Source: Pseudomonas petrae
GTDB taxonomy: Bacteria > Pseudomonadota > Gammaproteobacteria > Pseudomonadales > Pseudomonadaceae
Assembly (NCBI RefSeq): GCF_021728295.1
Contig: NZ_JAKJXE010000001.1
Location: 124,001-188,000, forward strand
Direction of reading: 5' to 3'
Length of the DNA stretch: 64,000 bases
Below the pieces are notes generated by a model. The model ran no database searches. It was not told the origin of the DNA and saw nothing but the letters and a program-made list of their open reading frames with translations. Every line of letters starts with the position of its first letter. The stretch's first letter is position 1. This document shows, one piece after another, positions 44,509-55,367 of this stretch. The position numbers and the translations under genes are program-made.

Positions 44509-44607
44509 ACACGCCGCGAATCAGTACGGAAATTCTGAAAGGTTGACCGTTCAGCAGCCACTTTCTAGAATCGCCCGACATTTTCGCCTGGAACTATCCC
44601 CCAGCCA

Positions 44608-46221
44608 ATGTCGTCATCACTACGTAAAACCTTCAATTCCGACACATTGACTCGGTTGGCCCAGGCAATCGCGGTGGTCGCGAGCGCGACACTGGCAGGC
44701 TGCCAGAGCACCGGCGGCCTCGAATCCGGGAACGGCAGCAGCGCCGCTCATCCCATCGCCAGCACCAAGCCAAAACCTGTTTATATCGCACGCAAACCTG
44801 TGCCGCTCGCCCCGCCCCATGATGTGTGGGAGCGCATGCGTCAGGGTTTCCAGCTGCAAGACGGCAACGACCTCAACCCGCGCATCGATCAGCAACGCCT
44901 CTGGTACGCGAACAACCCGTCGTTCCTCGAAACGGCCGGTAACCGTGGCAGCCTTTACATGCACTACATCGTCGAGCGACTGGAAGAGCGCAACATGCCC
45001 CTCGAACTGGCGCTGCTGCCGGTCATCGAGAGCGCGTACAACCCGATGGCCTTGTCGCGCAGCGATGCAGCGGGGATCTGGCAGTTCATTCCGTCCACCG
45101 GCCGTTACTTCAACCTGCGTCAGACCAATTTCTACGACGGCCGCCGCGACATCACGGCGTCCACCACGGCAGCGCTGGACTACCTCACCAAGCTGCACGA
45201 CATGTTCAACGGCGACTGGTTGCTGGCCCTGGCGGCCTATAACGCGGGCGAAGGCACGGTCAGCCGCGCCATCGAACGCAACGAAAAGCTCAATCTGCCC
45301 ACTGATTACTGGAACCTGCCGCTGCCGCAGGAAACCCGAGACTATGTGCCTAAATTGCTGGCGCTGTCCCAAGTGGTCATGTCGCCGGACGCCTATGGCG
45401 TCAACCTCAACCCGATCGACAACAAGCCCTACTTTCAGGTCGTCGAACTGAATCAGCGCATGGACCTGTCGAAAGTCGCCGCCATGGCGAACATCGACGA
45501 AGACGAACTGGTGCAGCTCAACCCGGCGTTCAAGAAGCGCCTGACCATCGACGGCCCGCAGCACCTGCTGGTGCCCACGTCGAAATCCCAGTTGTTGACC
45601 GCCAACCTGTCGAACATGAAGCCTGAAGAGCTGGTCGACTGGCAGCAATACCGCGTGCGTCCGGGCGACAGCCTGGCCAGCATCGCCAGCCGCTATAAGG
45701 TGTCGACCAGCACCCTCAAGGACATCAACAAGCTGTCTGGCAACCAGGTGAAACGCGGCCAGGCGCTGACGATTCCGGTTCAGCCGGGCATGCAGTACGC
45801 GATGCCGGTGTTCGAAGAAGTCGCCGAGGTGGATGAGAAGCCTGCGCGCACCCGTACCTACAGGGTGAAGAAGGGCGAGAACCTGGTGCAGATCGCGCGC
45901 ATCAACAAGGTCGACGTCAAGGATTTGCAGCACTGGAACAAGCTGTCCGGCCAGAACCTGAAAGTCGGCCAGACGCTGGTCATGCAGGACAACAGCAAAC
46001 CGGCGAAAGCCAGCTCCCGCGCAGTGGCCAAGGCTGACAGCAGCGCCAGGGGCGAGGACGCCGGCAAGAAGTCGATGCAGTACAAGATCCAGAAAGGCGA
46101 TTCGATGTATCTCGTCGCCAAGCGCTTCAACGTCGAAATGCAGCACCTCAAGCGCTGGAATCCGCGCAGCGGACAGGCACTCAAGCCAGGCCAGACGTTG
46201 ACGGTGTACCTGCCGCACTGA
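44608..46221 (+). CDS. mltD: Membrane-bound lytic murein transglycosylase D
   Basis: 537 aa lipoprotein: lipobox LAGC with Cys about residue 32, then an SLT domain with catalytic Glu in IESAYNPMALSRSDAAGIWQ (about 140-160), and three LysM repeats (about 346-390, 415-458, 491-535) ending in the repeat consensus GQTLTVYLP. It cleaves peptidoglycan glycan strands non-hydrolytically, leaving anhydromuropeptides. Layout and length are canonical. Confidence 0.95.
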   Translation: MSSSLRKTFNSDTLTRLAQAIAVVASATLAGCQSTGGLESGNGSSAAHPIASTKPKPVYIARKPVPLAPPHDVWERMRQGFQLQDGNDLNPRIDQQRLWYANNPSFLETAGNRGSLYMHYIVERLEERNMPLELALLPVIESAYNPMALSRSDAAGIWQFIPSTGRYFNLRQTNFYDGRRDITASTTAALDYLTKLHDMFNGDWLLALAAYNAGEGTVSRAIERNEKLNLPTDYWNLPLPQETRDYVPKLLALSQVVMSPDAYGVNLNPIDNKPYFQVVELNQRMDLSKVAAMANIDEDELVQLNPAFKKRLTIDGPQHLLVPTSKSQLLTANLSNMKPEELVDWQQYRVRPGDSLASIASRYKVSTSTLKDINKLSGNQVKRGQALTIPVQPGMQYAMPVFEEVAEVDEKPARTRTYRVKKGENLVQIARINKVDVKDLQHWNKLSGQNLKVGQTLVMQDNSKPAKASSRAVAKADSSARGEDAGKKSMQYKIQKGDSMYLVAKRFNVEMQHLKRWNPRSGQALKPGQTLTVYLPH

Positions 46222-46236
46222 TGCGCCGATGCTCCG

Positions 46237-46326
46237 TGTAGGAGCGCGCTTGCCCGCGAATGCGGTGTTTCAGACACTGCTGTGCTGCCTGACACACTTT
46301 TATCGCGGGCAAGCGCGCTCCTACAG
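46237..46326. repeat. REP pair (BIME)
   Basis: Third copy of the opposed REP pair: TGTAGGAGCGCGCTTGCCCG (46237 on) and TATCGCGGGCAAGCGCGCTC then CTACA, after the mltD stop and directly before the yej operon. Confidence 0.85.
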
Positions 46327-46421
46327 GTTGTGCGACGCTCAAGATGCACTCCGGCCTCACCCTTTTTCCAGCCGATACAAGCTGTTACTGTGACCGACCG
46401 CTGCCCGGATCGACCGCCGAC

Positions 46422-48251
46422 TTGATACGTCACCTGCTGCTGACTTTCAGCCTGGTCTTGAGCACGACAGCCGCCGCGACCATCAGCGAAAGCCATGGTT
46501 ACGCACAATTCGGCGTCCTCAAGTACCCTGCCAGCTTCACGCATTTCGACTGGGTCAATCCTGAGGCGCCGAAGGCTGGCACCCTGCGAATCATGGCCAA
46601 CGGCACGTTCGACACCCTCAACCCGTACACCTTCAAGGGCAGCAGCCCGATTTCGACGGCCAACTTCGGCCAGTACGGCGTCAGCGAGCTGAACGAACCG
46701 CTGATGGTCGGCACCGGCCAGTACGACCCCTCCGGCGATGAACCCACCTCCAGTTATGGCCTGATCGCCAAAACCGTCGAGTACAGCGACGACCGCAGCT
46801 GGGTGGTGTTCAACCTGCGCCCCGAGGCACGCTTTCACGACGGCAAGCCGATTACCGCCTATGACGTGGCGTTTTCCTACAGAACGTTGCTGAAAGACGG
46901 TCACCCGCAGTACCGCACCGCGTTGCAGGAAGTGCAGCGGGTGGACATCCTCAACCGCCACCGCATTCGTTTCGTGTTCAAGCGCTCCGGCAACCCATTA
47001 TTGATTCTGCGCCTCGGCGAACTGCCGGTCCTGCCGCAGCATTACTGGAAGAACCGCGACTTCAAGGCCACTTCCTTCGAGGCCCCGTTGGGCAGCGGCC
47101 CCTATCGCATCACCCAGGTGCGGCCGGGGCGCAGTCTGGTGTTCGAGCGGGTGAAGGACTACTGGGGCAAAGACCTGCCGGTCAACCGCGGCAAGTACAA
47201 CTTCAACCGCGTGGAAGTGGAGTTCTACCGCGACGCGGACGTGGCGTTCGAAGCCTTCAAGGCCGGCGAGTTCGACATCTACATCGAGCATCAGGCGAAA
47301 AACTGGCTCACCGGTTATGACTTCCCGGCGGTGACCGAGGGCAAGGTGATCAAGGCGCAAATCCCGCACCAGATCCCCACGCAGACCCAAGGGCTGTTCA
47401 TGAACACCCGCCGCGGCGCGTTCGCCGACATCCGCGTGCGTGAAGCGCTGGGGTTGATGTTCAACTTCGAGTGGACCAACCGCACGCTGTTCAACGACGC
47501 CTACATGCGTTCGACCAGCTACTACCCCAACAGCGAATTCACCTCTAGCGGACTGCCCGCCGGCCGCGAATTCCTCATGCTCGCGCCCTACCGCGAGCAG
47601 TTGCCGGCCAGACTGTTCACCCAGCCGTTCGCGGTGTCGAAAACCGACGGCGGCGGCGTGCCCCGCGACGCCATTCGCAAGGCGCTGGGGCTGCTGGCCG
47701 ACGCAGGCTGGACATTCACCGAGCGCGGCCTGACCAACCGCGCCGGTCAGCCGTTGCGTTTCGAAATACTTCTGGTCAATCCGAATCTAGAACGAATCCT
47801 GCAGCCCTACATCGAAGACCTCACGCGGATCGGCGTCGACGCGCACCTGCGCACCGTCGACCGCGCCCAATACAAACAGCGGCTGGACCAGTTCGATTTC
47901 GACATGATTCTGATGACCCTGAATCAGACCCTCAGTCCGGGGCTGGAGCAATGGCAGTATTTCCATTCCAGCCAGGCCAACATCAAAGGCAGCAAAAACT
48001 ACGCCGGCGTCGCCAACCCGGTGGTCGACAACCTGCTCAACCAGTTGCTGGCGGCAAAAACCCGGGATGACCAAGTGGCGGCGACCCGCGCCCTGGATCG
48101 CGTGTTGCTGTGGCAGCACTACATGATTCCCAACTGGTACCTCAATAATCATCGTCTGGCCTACCGCAACCGGTTCGCCATGGTCACCACCCCGCCCTAC
48201 ACCCTGGGCCTGCGTGCGTGGTGGCTCAAGCCTTCGGAGAAAACCCAATGA
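46422..48251 (+). CDS. Peptide-binding protein of an ABC importer (YejA-like, first copy)
   Basis: Family 5 extracellular solute-binding protein, about 609 aa. The frame opens at ATG 46344, but the TTG at 46422 starts directly at a signal peptide (IRHLLLTFSLVLSTTAAA), so I prefer it; neither has a strong Shine-Dalgarno. The mature part shows the YejA pattern HFDWVNPEAPKAGTLR, then FDTLNPYTFKG. Its stop overlaps the start of the second binding protein gene (ATGA). It should deliver oligopeptides to the permease encoded downstream. Confidence 0.88.
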   Translation: MIRHLLLTFSLVLSTTAAATISESHGYAQFGVLKYPASFTHFDWVNPEAPKAGTLRIMANGTFDTLNPYTFKGSSPISTANFGQYGVSELNEPLMVGTGQYDPSGDEPTSSYGLIAKTVEYSDDRSWVVFNLRPEARFHDGKPITAYDVAFSYRTLLKDGHPQYRTALQEVQRVDILNRHRIRFVFKRSGNPLLILRLGELPVLPQHYWKNRDFKATSFEAPLGSGPYRITQVRPGRSLVFERVKDYWGKDLPVNRGKYNFNRVEVEFYRDADVAFEAFKAGEFDIYIEHQAKNWLTGYDFPAVTEGKVIKAQIPHQIPTQTQGLFMNTRRGAFADIRVREALGLMFNFEWTNRTLFNDAYMRSTSYYPNSEFTSSGLPAGREFLMLAPYREQLPARLFTQPFAVSKTDGGGVPRDAIRKALGLLADAGWTFTERGLTNRAGQPLRFEILLVNPNLERILQPYIEDLTRIGVDAHLRTVDRAQYKQRLDQFDFDMILMTLNQTLSPGLEQWQYFHSSQANIKGSKNYAGVANPVVDNLLNQLLAAKTRDDQVAATRALDRVLLWQHYMIPNWYLNNHRLAYRNRFAMVTTPPYTLGLRAWWLKPSEKTQ

Positions 48252-50158
48252 CTGCCCTGCGCTCCCTGACCCGCGCTGGCGGCCTGTTTCTGAGCCCGTT
48301 CGTGCTGGCCCCGCTGCTGCTGGGCGTGACCTGTGCAACCCAGGCGGCTCCGCAACACGCCATCACCCTGTACAACGAAGCGCCGAAATACCCGGCCGAC
48401 TTCAAGCATTTCGACTACGTGAACCCGGACGCACCCAAAGGCGGGATCCTGCGCAGCGCCGGTTTCGGCGGCTTCGACAGCCTCAACCCGTTCATCAGCA
48501 AGGGCGTGCCCGCTGACGATATCGGCCTGATCTACGACACCCTCGCCCGCCAGGGTCTGGACGAGCCGTTCACCGAATACGGGCTGATTGCCGGCAAGAT
48601 CGAAAAAGCCCCGGATAACAGCTGGGTGCGTTTTTATCTGCGCCCCGAAGCGACATTCAACGACGGCCATCCGGTCCGCGCCGAAGACGTGGTGTTCAGC
48701 TTCGAGACGCTGATCAAGGACGGCTCGCCCCTGTACCGCAGTTACTACGCGGACGTCGATCAGGCCGTCGCCGAAAACCCGACCACGGTGCTGTTCAAGT
48801 TCAAGCACAACGACAACCGCGAACTGCCGCTGATCCTCGGCCAGTTGCCGGTGTTGCCCAAGCATTGGTGGGCCACCCGCGACTTCAGTAAGGGCAACCT
48901 GGAAATTCCGCTGGGCAGCGGGCCGTACAAGGTGGTCGAGGTCAAGGCCGGACGCTCGGTGCGCTACGAGCGGGTCAAGGATTACTGGGGCAAGGACCTG
49001 CCGATCAACAAGGGCTTCTACAACTTCGACCGGCTGTCCACCGACTACTACCGCGACAACACGGTGGCTCTCGAAGCGTTAAAAGCGGGTGCCTTCGACT
49101 TCTGGCAGGAAATGGCGGCGAAGAACTGGGCGACGGCCTATGACGTTCCGGCTGTCAGACAGGGTCGTCTGATCAAGGAAGAGATCCCCAACGGCAATCC
49201 CCAGGGCATGCAGGGCTTTATCTTCAACCTGCGCAAGCCGATGTTCCAGGACGTGCGCGTGCGTCAGGCCCTCAGCCTGTTGCTCGACTTCGAGTGGACC
49301 AACAAGCAGCTGTTCTTCGGCACCTACACACGTACCAAAAGCTATTTCGACAATTCCGACATGGGCGCCAAAGGCCTGCCGACGCCTGCCGAGCTGAATA
49401 TTCTTGAGCCCCTGCGCGGCAAGTTGCCGGAATCGGTGTTCAATGAGGCATTCAAACTGCCGGTCACCGATGGCAGCGGCATCATCCGAGAGCAACAGCG
49501 CAAGGCGTTCCAGCTGCTCAAGGACGCCGGCTGGAAGATCGTCGGCGACAAGATGGTCGACACCGAAGGCAAGCCCGTCACCATCGAATTTCTCCTCGCC
49601 CAGACGGAATTCGAGCGCGTGCTGCTGCCGTACAAACGCAACCTGGCTGACATCGGCATTGATCTGGAAATCCGTCGTGTCGACGTCTCCCAGTACATCA
49701 CCCGCCGCCGTTCACGGGACTACGACATGATCGTCGGCAGTTTTCCGCAATCGAGCTCACCGGGTAACGAGCAGCGCGAATACTGGGATTCCTCCGCCGC
49801 CGACAAGCCGGGGAGCTACAACGTGATCGGCCTCAAGGACCCGGCGGTCGACACGCTGGTGAACGGCTTGATCAACGCCGACTCGCGCCAGAGCCTGATC
49901 GACCACACCCGCGCCCTCGACCGCGCGCTGCTGTGGGGCTACTACGTGATCCCGAACTGGCACATCAAGACCTGGCGCGTGGCGTACTGGGATCACTTGG
50001 GCCACCCGGGCAAAACCCCGCTCTACGACATCGGCACCATGACCTGGTGGGTCAAGCCCGACGCGACGCCGGCCATTCCTGTGCAAGTCGCGCCGGACGC
50101 CGTAGAGCCTGAAGCAGCCCAGCCTGAAACCGAGCAGCCCAAAGGCACGGAGCAATAA
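48248..50158 (+). CDS. yejA: Peptide-binding protein of an ABC importer (YejA-like, second copy)
   Basis: 636 aa family 5 binding protein with a signal peptide (about 1-33, ending ATQA-APQ). [16 protein letters not shown] and [11 protein letters not shown] mirror the preceding gene, so the two are tandem paralogues. The C-terminus has an added Pro/Glu/Gln-rich tail ([15 protein letters not shown]). E. coli YejABEF imports microcin C and other peptides. Two binding proteins may widen the range of one permease. Confidence 0.9.
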   Translation: MTALRSLTRAGGLFLSPFVLAPLLLGVTCATQAAPQHAITLYNEAPKYPADFKHFDYVNPDAPKGGILRSAGFGGFDSLNPFISKGVPADDIGLIYDTLARQGLDEPFTEYGLIAGKIEKAPDNSWVRFYLRPEATFNDGHPVRAEDVVFSFETLIKDGSPLYRSYYADVDQAVAENPTTVLFKFKHNDNRELPLILGQLPVLPKHWWATRDFSKGNLEIPLGSGPYKVVEVKAGRSVRYERVKDYWGKDLPINKGFYNFDRLSTDYYRDNTVALEALKAGAFDFWQEMAAKNWATAYDVPAVRQGRLIKEEIPNGNPQGMQGFIFNLRKPMFQDVRVRQALSLLLDFEWTNKQLFFGTYTRTKSYFDNSDMGAKGLPTPAELNILEPLRGKLPESVFNEAFKLPVTDGSGIIREQQRKAFQLLKDAGWKIVGDKMVDTEGKPVTIEFLLAQTEFERVLLPYKRNLADIGIDLEIRRVDVSQYITRRRSRDYDMIVGSFPQSSSPGNEQREYWDSSAADKPGSYNVIGLKDPAVDTLVNGLINADSRQSLIDHTRALDRALLWGYYVIPNWHIKTWRVAYWDHLGHPGKTPLYDIGTMTWWVKPDATPAIPVQVAPDAVEPEAAQPETEQPKGTEQ

Positions 50159-50159
50159 C

Positions 50160-51233
50160 ATGCTGGCCTACATTCTGCGGCGTCTGCTGCTGATCATCCC
50201 GACCCTGTTCGGTATCCTGCTGATCAACTTCGTCATCATCCAGGCCGCGCCGGGTGGTCCGGTGGAGCAGATGATCGCCAAGCTCGAAGGCTTCGAAGGC
50301 GCCACCAGCCGCATCGCTGGCGGCGGTGCGGAAGTCTCGGTGGCCGGCTCGACCTATCGCGGCGCGCAGGGTCTGGACCCCAGCCTGATCAAGGAAATCG
50401 AGCACATGTACGGCTTCGACAAATCGGCGCCGGAACGCTTGTGGATCATGGTCAAGAACTACGCCCGGCTGGATTTCGGTGACAGCTTCTTCCGCGACGC
50501 CAAGGTCATCGACCTGATCGTCGAAAAGATGCCGGTGTCGATCTCCCTCGGGCTGTGGAGCACGCTGATCATGTACCTGGTGTCGATCCCCCTGGGGATC
50601 GCCAAAGCCACGCGCCACGGCAGCCATTTCGACGTGTGGACCAGTTCGGCAATCATCGTCGGCTACGCCATCCCGGCGTTCCTGTTCGCCATCCTGCTGA
50701 TCGTGGTGTTTGCCGGTGGCAGCTATTTCGACTGGTTCCCGTTGCGCGGGCTGACGTCGAGCAACTTCGACGAAATGAGCTGGCTGGGCAAAGTGGGCGA
50801 CTACTTCTGGCACCTGGTGCTGCCGATCACCGCGCTGGTCATCGGCAACTTCGCCACCATGACCCTGCTGACGAAAAACAGCTTTCTCGATGAAATCGGC
50901 AAGCAGTACGTGATTACCGCCAAGGCCAAGGGCCTGACCCAGCGCCGAGTCCTCTACGGCCACGTGTTCCGTAACGCCATGCTGCTGGTGATCGCGGGTT
51001 TCCCGTCGGCGTTCATTGGCATCTTCTTCACCGGCTCCCTGCTGGTGGAAGTGATCTTTTCCCTCGACGGCCTCGGCCTGATGAGCTTTGAAGCCGCGAT
51101 CAACCGCGATTACCCCGTAGTGTTCGGCACGCTGTTCATCTTCACCCTGCTGGGGCTGGTGGTGAAACTGATCGGCGACCTGACCTACACGCTGGTTGAC
51201 CCACGCATCGACTTCGACCGCAGGGATCATTGA
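50160..51233 (+). CDS. yejB: ABC transporter permease YejB
   Basis: 357 aa inner-membrane permease with six helices; the first helix carries [19 protein letters not shown], typical of DppB/OppB permeases. The EAA loop is [20 protein letters not shown]. The long periplasmic insert after helix 1 (about 45-105) is characteristic of YejB. It starts 1 bp after the binding-protein stop. Confidence 0.93.
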   Translation: MLAYILRRLLLIIPTLFGILLINFVIIQAAPGGPVEQMIAKLEGFEGATSRIAGGGAEVSVAGSTYRGAQGLDPSLIKEIEHMYGFDKSAPERLWIMVKNYARLDFGDSFFRDAKVIDLIVEKMPVSISLGLWSTLIMYLVSIPLGIAKATRHGSHFDVWTSSAIIVGYAIPAFLFAILLIVVFAGGSYFDWFPLRGLTSSNFDEMSWLGKVGDYFWHLVLPITALVIGNFATMTLLTKNSFLDEIGKQYVITAKAKGLTQRRVLYGHVFRNAMLLVIAGFPSAFIGIFFTGSLLVEVIFSLDGLGLMSFEAAINRDYPVVFGTLFIFTLLGLVVKLIGDLTYTLVDPRIDFDRRDH

Positions 51234-51234
51234 T

Positions 51235-52254
51235 ATGACGTTGTCCCCTCTCAATCGACGCCGCTTCGAACGCTTCAAGGCCAACAAGCGTGGCTGGTGG
51301 TCGCTGTGGCTGTTTCTGATCCTGTTCGGCGCAAGCCTGGGCGCCGAACTCATCGCCAACGACAAACCGCTGGCCGTGCGCTACGACGGCGAGTGGTATT
51401 TCCCGGTGTTCAAGCGCTACCCGGAAACCACCTTCGGCGGCGAATTCCCGCTGGAAGCCAACTACAAGAGCCCGTACATCAAGGAGCTGCTGGCGGCCAA
51501 AGACGGCTGGACGCTGTGGGCGCCGATTCCGTTCAGCTACCAGAGCATCAACTACGACCTGAAAGTCCCGGCCCCAGCCCCGCCTTCGCGGGAGAACCTG
51601 CTGGGCACCGACGATCAGGGTCGCGACGTGCTGGCGCGGGTGATCTATGGCTTCCGCGTGTCGGTGCTGTTCGCCCTGACGTTGACGATCCTCAGCTCGA
51701 TCATCGGCGTCATCGCCGGGGCGCTGCAGGGTTTCTACGGCGGCTGGGTCGATCTGATCGGCCAGCGCTTCCTGGAAATCTGGTCCGGGCTGCCGGTGCT
51801 GTACCTGCTGATCATCCTCGCCAGCTTCGTCCAGCCGAACTTCTGGTGGCTTCTGGGGATCATGCTGCTGTTCTCGTGGATGAGCCTGGTGGACGTGGTG
51901 CGGGCCGAGTTTCTGCGTGGCCGCAACCTGGAATACGTGCGCGCGGCCCGGGCGCTGGGCATGGAAAACGGCGCGATCATGTTCCGCCACATCCTGCCCA
52001 ACGCGATGGTGTCGACCATGACGTTCATGCCGTTCATTCTCACCGGCGCGATCGGCACGCTGACCGCGCTGGACTTCCTCGGCTTCGGCCTGCCCGCTGG
52101 CTCGCCTTCACTGGGTGAACTGGTGGCGCAAGGCAAATCCAACCTGCAAGCGCCGTGGCTCGGCATCAGCGCCTTCGCCGTGCTGGCGATCATGCTGAGC
52201 CTGCTGGTGTTCATCGGCGAATCCGCCCGCGACGCATTCGACCCGAGGAAATGA
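51235..52254 (+). CDS. yejE: ABC transporter permease YejE
   Basis: 339 aa partner permease of the DppC/OppC type. The N-terminal part NRRRFERFKANKRGWWSLW precedes helix 1; LLGTDDQGRDVLARVIYGFR and the EAA loop EFLRGRNLEYVRAARALGME are diagnostic. ATG 51235 follows the yejB stop by one base; the frame is open further upstream but overlaps yejB. Confidence 0.93.
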   Translation: MTLSPLNRRRFERFKANKRGWWSLWLFLILFGASLGAELIANDKPLAVRYDGEWYFPVFKRYPETTFGGEFPLEANYKSPYIKELLAAKDGWTLWAPIPFSYQSINYDLKVPAPAPPSRENLLGTDDQGRDVLARVIYGFRVSVLFALTLTILSSIIGVIAGALQGFYGGWVDLIGQRFLEIWSGLPVLYLLIILASFVQPNFWWLLGIMLLFSWMSLVDVVRAEFLRGRNLEYVRAARALGMENGAIMFRHILPNAMVSTMTFMPFILTGAIGTLTALDFLGFGLPAGSPSLGELVAQGKSNLQAPWLGISAFAVLAIMLSLLVFIGESARDAFDPRK

Positions 52255-52255
52255 G

Positions 52256-53866
52256 ATGAATCAGGACAATCTGGTCGAGATCCGCGACCTCTCCGTCGAA
52301 TTCGTGAACGGCAACAACGCGCAGCGGGTGGTCGAAGGCATCAGCTTCGACATCCGCAAGGGCGAAACCCTCGCGCTGGTCGGCGAGAGCGGATCGGGCA
52401 AGTCAGTCACCGCCCATTCGATCCTGCGGCTGCTGCCCTACCCGCTCGCGCGCCATCCGACCGGGACGATTCGCTACGCCGGTGACGACCTGCTGAAAGT
52501 CAGCGAAAAGCGCCTGCGCGGGATTCGCGGCAATCGCATCGCGATGATCTTCCAGGAGCCGATGACCTCGCTGAACCCGCTGCAGTCCATCGAAAAGCAG
52601 ATCAACGAAGTGCTCGGTCTGCACAAGGGCCTCACCGGCAAAGCCGCGACGCGGCGTACGCTGGAGCTGCTGGATCTGGTGGGCATTCCGGACCCGGCCA
52701 AGCGGCTGAAGGCCTTGCCCCACGAGCTGTCCGGCGGCCAGCGCCAGCGGGTGATGATTGCCATGGCCCTGGCCAACGAGCCCGAGCTGTTGATCGCCGA
52801 TGAGCCGACCACCGCGCTGGACGTCACCGTGCAGCTGAAAATCCTCAAATTGCTCAAGGAGTTGCAGGCCCGGCTGGGCATGGCCTTGCTGCTGATCAGC
52901 CACGATTTGAACGTCGTCAGGCAAATTGCCAACCGCGTATGTGTCATGCAGCGCGGTTGCATCGTCGAACAGGCATCGTGCGAAGAGCTGTTCCGCGCGC
53001 CGCAGCATCCGTATACCCGGGAACTGCTCAGCGCCGAGCCCAAAGGCGGTCCGGCGAACAATCCGCCGGGCGCGCCGATGCTGGAAGTCGAGGACCTGCG
53101 GGTCTGGTTTCCGATCAAGAAAGGCGTGTTCAAGCGCACGGTCGATCACGTCAAGGCCGTCGACGGCATCCATTTCAGTCTGCCCAAGGGCCAGACGCTG
53201 GGGATTGTCGGCGAGAGCGGTTCGGGCAAATCGACGCTGGGCCTGGCGATCCTGCGGTTGATTCGCAGCGAAGGCGAAATACGCTTTCACGGGCAATCGC
53301 TGGCCGGGATGAATCAGCATCAGGTCAGGCCGCTGCGGCGGCAGATGCAGGTGGTGTTTCAGGACCCGTTCGGCAGCCTCAGCCCGCGCATGTCGGTGTG
53401 CGACATCGTCGGCGAAGGCCTGCGGATCCACAAGATGGGTACGCCGGTGGAGCAGGAAGCGGCGGTGATCGAAGCGCTCAAGGAAGTGGGTCTGGACCCG
53501 GCGACCCGGCACCGCTACCCCCACGAGTTTTCAGGGGGACAACGGCAAAGGATCGCCATCGCCCGGGCATTAGTGTTAAAACCGGCGCTGATTTTGCTGG
53601 ACGAGCCGACTTCGGCCCTCGACCGCACCGTTCAGCGTCAAGTGGTGGAGCTGTTACGCTCCCTGCAAACCAAGTACAACCTGACGTATTTGTTCATCAG
53701 CCATGATCTGGCGGTGGTCAAGGCGTTAAGCCACCAACTGATGGTGGTGAAGCAAGGCCAAGTGGTCGAACAGGGTGTGGCAGAAGACATCTTCGCCGCA
53801 CCGCAACATCCTTATACACAGCAGCTGCTGGAGGCCGCCTTCTTGGCGCCGGCAGCTGTCGATTAA
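52256..53866 (+). CDS. yejF: ABC transporter ATP-binding protein YejF (double ATPase)
   Basis: 536 aa with two ABC domains. Walker A GESGSGKS occurs twice (about 44-51 and 320-327), signatures LSGGQRQRV and FSGGQRQRI, and Walker [13 protein letters not shown] and [12 protein letters not shown] are intact in both halves. It energises the YejBE permease. It begins 1 bp after yejE and ends 19 bp before fabI, so fabI may be read through from this operon as well as from its own promoter. Confidence 0.94.
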   Translation: MNQDNLVEIRDLSVEFVNGNNAQRVVEGISFDIRKGETLALVGESGSGKSVTAHSILRLLPYPLARHPTGTIRYAGDDLLKVSEKRLRGIRGNRIAMIFQEPMTSLNPLQSIEKQINEVLGLHKGLTGKAATRRTLELLDLVGIPDPAKRLKALPHELSGGQRQRVMIAMALANEPELLIADEPTTALDVTVQLKILKLLKELQARLGMALLLISHDLNVVRQIANRVCVMQRGCIVEQASCEELFRAPQHPYTRELLSAEPKGGPANNPPGAPMLEVEDLRVWFPIKKGVFKRTVDHVKAVDGIHFSLPKGQTLGIVGESGSGKSTLGLAILRLIRSEGEIRFHGQSLAGMNQHQVRPLRRQMQVVFQDPFGSLSPRMSVCDIVGEGLRIHKMGTPVEQEAAVIEALKEVGLDPATRHRYPHEFSGGQRQRIAIARALVLKPALILLDEPTSALDRTVQRQVVELLRSLQTKYNLTYLFISHDLAVVKALSHQLMVVKQGQVVEQGVAEDIFAAPQHPYTQQLLEAAFLAPAAVD

Positions 53867-53885
53867 CCTGAAGAGGAACAAAACA

Positions 53886-54680
53886 ATGGGTTTTCTCGCC
53901 GGTAAGCGCGTCCTGATCGTCGGTGTCGCCAGCAAATTGTCCATCGCATCCGGTATCGCTGCCGCCATGCACCGTGAAGGCGCTGAGCTTGCCTTCACGT
54001 ATCAGAACGAAAAACTCAAGAAGCGCGTCGAGGAATTCGCCGAAAGCTGGGGTTCGAACGCTGAGCTGTGCTTCCCTTGCGACGTCGCCAGCGACGAAGA
54101 AATCGCCAAGGTCTTCGAAGAGTTGAGCAAGAAGTGGGACGGCCTGGACTGCATCGTGCACTCCGTTGGCTTCGCGCCGGGCGACCAACTGGACGGTGAC
54201 TTCACCCAAGCCACCACCCGTGAAGGTTTCCGCATCGCTCACGACATCAGCGCCTACAGCTTCGTGGCCCTGGCCAAAGCCGGTCGCGACCTGATGAAGG
54301 GCCGCAACGGCAGCCTGCTGACGCTGTCGTACCTGGGCGCTGAGCGCACCATGCCGAACTACAACGTGATGGGTATGGCCAAGGCAAGCCTTGAAGCCGG
54401 CGTCCGTTACCTGGCCCGCAGCCTCGGCCCGGAAGGTACGCGCGTCAACGCGGTATCGGCTGGCCCGATCCGTACCCTCGCGGCTTCGGGTATCTCGAAC
54501 TTCCGCAAGATGCTGGCGGCGAACGAGGCGCAGACTCCACTGCGCCGTAACGTGACCATTGAGGAAGTGGGTAATGCGGGCGCGTTCTTGTGTTCCGACC
54601 TGGCGTCCGGTGTCAGTGGCGAGATCATGTACGTCGACGGTGGTTTCAATACCACGGCGATGGGTGATCTGGAAGGTTGA
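53886..54680 (+). CDS. fabI: Enoyl-[acyl-carrier-protein] reductase [NADH]
   Basis: 264 aa SDR-like enzyme that completes each round of fatty-acid elongation and is the triclosan target. [13 protein letters not shown] is the FabI-type nucleotide motif, and the catalytic Tyr-x6-Lys is in [13 protein letters not shown] 53886 follows GAGGA. The open frame back to 53775 overlaps yejF and is unsupported. A long hairpin follows the stop. Confidence 0.95.
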   Translation: MGFLAGKRVLIVGVASKLSIASGIAAAMHREGAELAFTYQNEKLKKRVEEFAESWGSNAELCFPCDVASDEEIAKVFEELSKKWDGLDCIVHSVGFAPGDQLDGDFTQATTREGFRIAHDISAYSFVALAKAGRDLMKGRNGSLLTLSYLGAERTMPNYNVMGMAKASLEAGVRYLARSLGPEGTRVNAVSAGPIRTLAASGISNFRKMLAANEAQTPLRRNVTIEEVGNAGAFLCSDLASGVSGEIMYVDGGFNTTAMGDLEG

Positions 54681-54689
54681 TGGTTGCTT

Positions 54690-54725
54690 GCCCGTTTTCA
54701 GAGTGATGACGCTCTGAAGACGGGC
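54690..54725 (+). terminator. Hairpin after fabI
   Basis: A 14-bp stem (GCCCGTTTTCAGAG/CTCTGAAGACGGGC, one G-U pair) with an 8-base loop starts 10 bp after the fabI stop. It lacks a U-run, so it may protect the 3' end or need Rho for termination. Confidence 0.55.
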
Positions 54726-54846
54726 GCAAGACCTGTAAGCGCTGGCTAGCTGGCGAAAGCGGTGGATCAGACGGCCTTGTGGCTGGATGATCTGCCGTTT
54801 TTTTTCGTCCTGGGTTCAGCCGATACTCAGGCAGCGTTCATTGGGT

Positions 54847-55151
54847 TCTGCCTAACGGCAGAACTGTTTCGCCTTCGGCGAGTTACTTTTAAAAAGCACT
54901 AAAAGTAACCAAAAGTGCCTGCTCCCGGTTTGGCCCGACTTCGTCGGGTTCCCTTACTTAGACGACGCTCCGTGGGCACGCGCCGAACGGACATCCATGT
55001 CCTGACGGCGCTCTCGCGGCATCCATGCCGCTCGACCCACTCCGCGTCGTCTGCGTTCGGCCTGCACCCAAGTCGCGTTCTGGGGTGTCCGGGCTACCGC
55101 GTAGAAGATCAAGATCAACAGCAACAGCTTCCCGGCTAAAGCCGGTCCTAC
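54847..55151. repeat. Left arm of a ~305-bp inverted repeat
   Basis: This arm, from TCTGCCTAACGGCAGA through CTTCGGCGAGTTACTTTT to CCGGCTAAAGCCGGTCCTAC, recurs in inverted orientation at 55368-55673. It contains smaller palindromes (GCCTTCGGCG, CCCGACTTCGTCGGG, CATCCATG) and a REP-like end (CCGGCTAAAGCCGG). No real gene is seen in it. Confidence 0.8.
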
Positions 55152-55178
55152 GGGGTGCGCGTTGTTTAGGTGATCTTT

Positions 55179-55308
55179 GATCGTTCCCTCGCTCCGCGTG
55201 GGAATGCATCCCGTGACGCTCCGCGTCACATCCCCGGCCTGAATATAGGTCGTCCGAGGGACGCGGAGCGTCTGGGGCGGCGTTACCACGCGGAGCGTGG
55301 GAACGATC
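55179..55308. repeat. Central inverted GATCGTTCCC repeat unit
   Basis: The spacer between the two long arms holds a third palindrome. GATCGTTCCC...CTCCGCGTGGG at its left mirrors CCACGCGGAGCGTGGGAACG at its right, with GTGACGCTCCGCGTCAC inside. CGGAGCG-type units like these are common intergenic repeats in pseudomonads. No coding potential is seen. Confidence 0.75.
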
Positions 55309-55367
55309 AAACTGCAGATCAAAGGCTTCCCGGCTAAAGCCGGTCCCACAGACTGCATACGGTGTTA

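Noticed and set aside
44620..46218. 532-codon open frame antisense to mltD
   Set aside because: Mirror frame of a well-supported gene; its product shows no domain and follows the mltD codon pattern.
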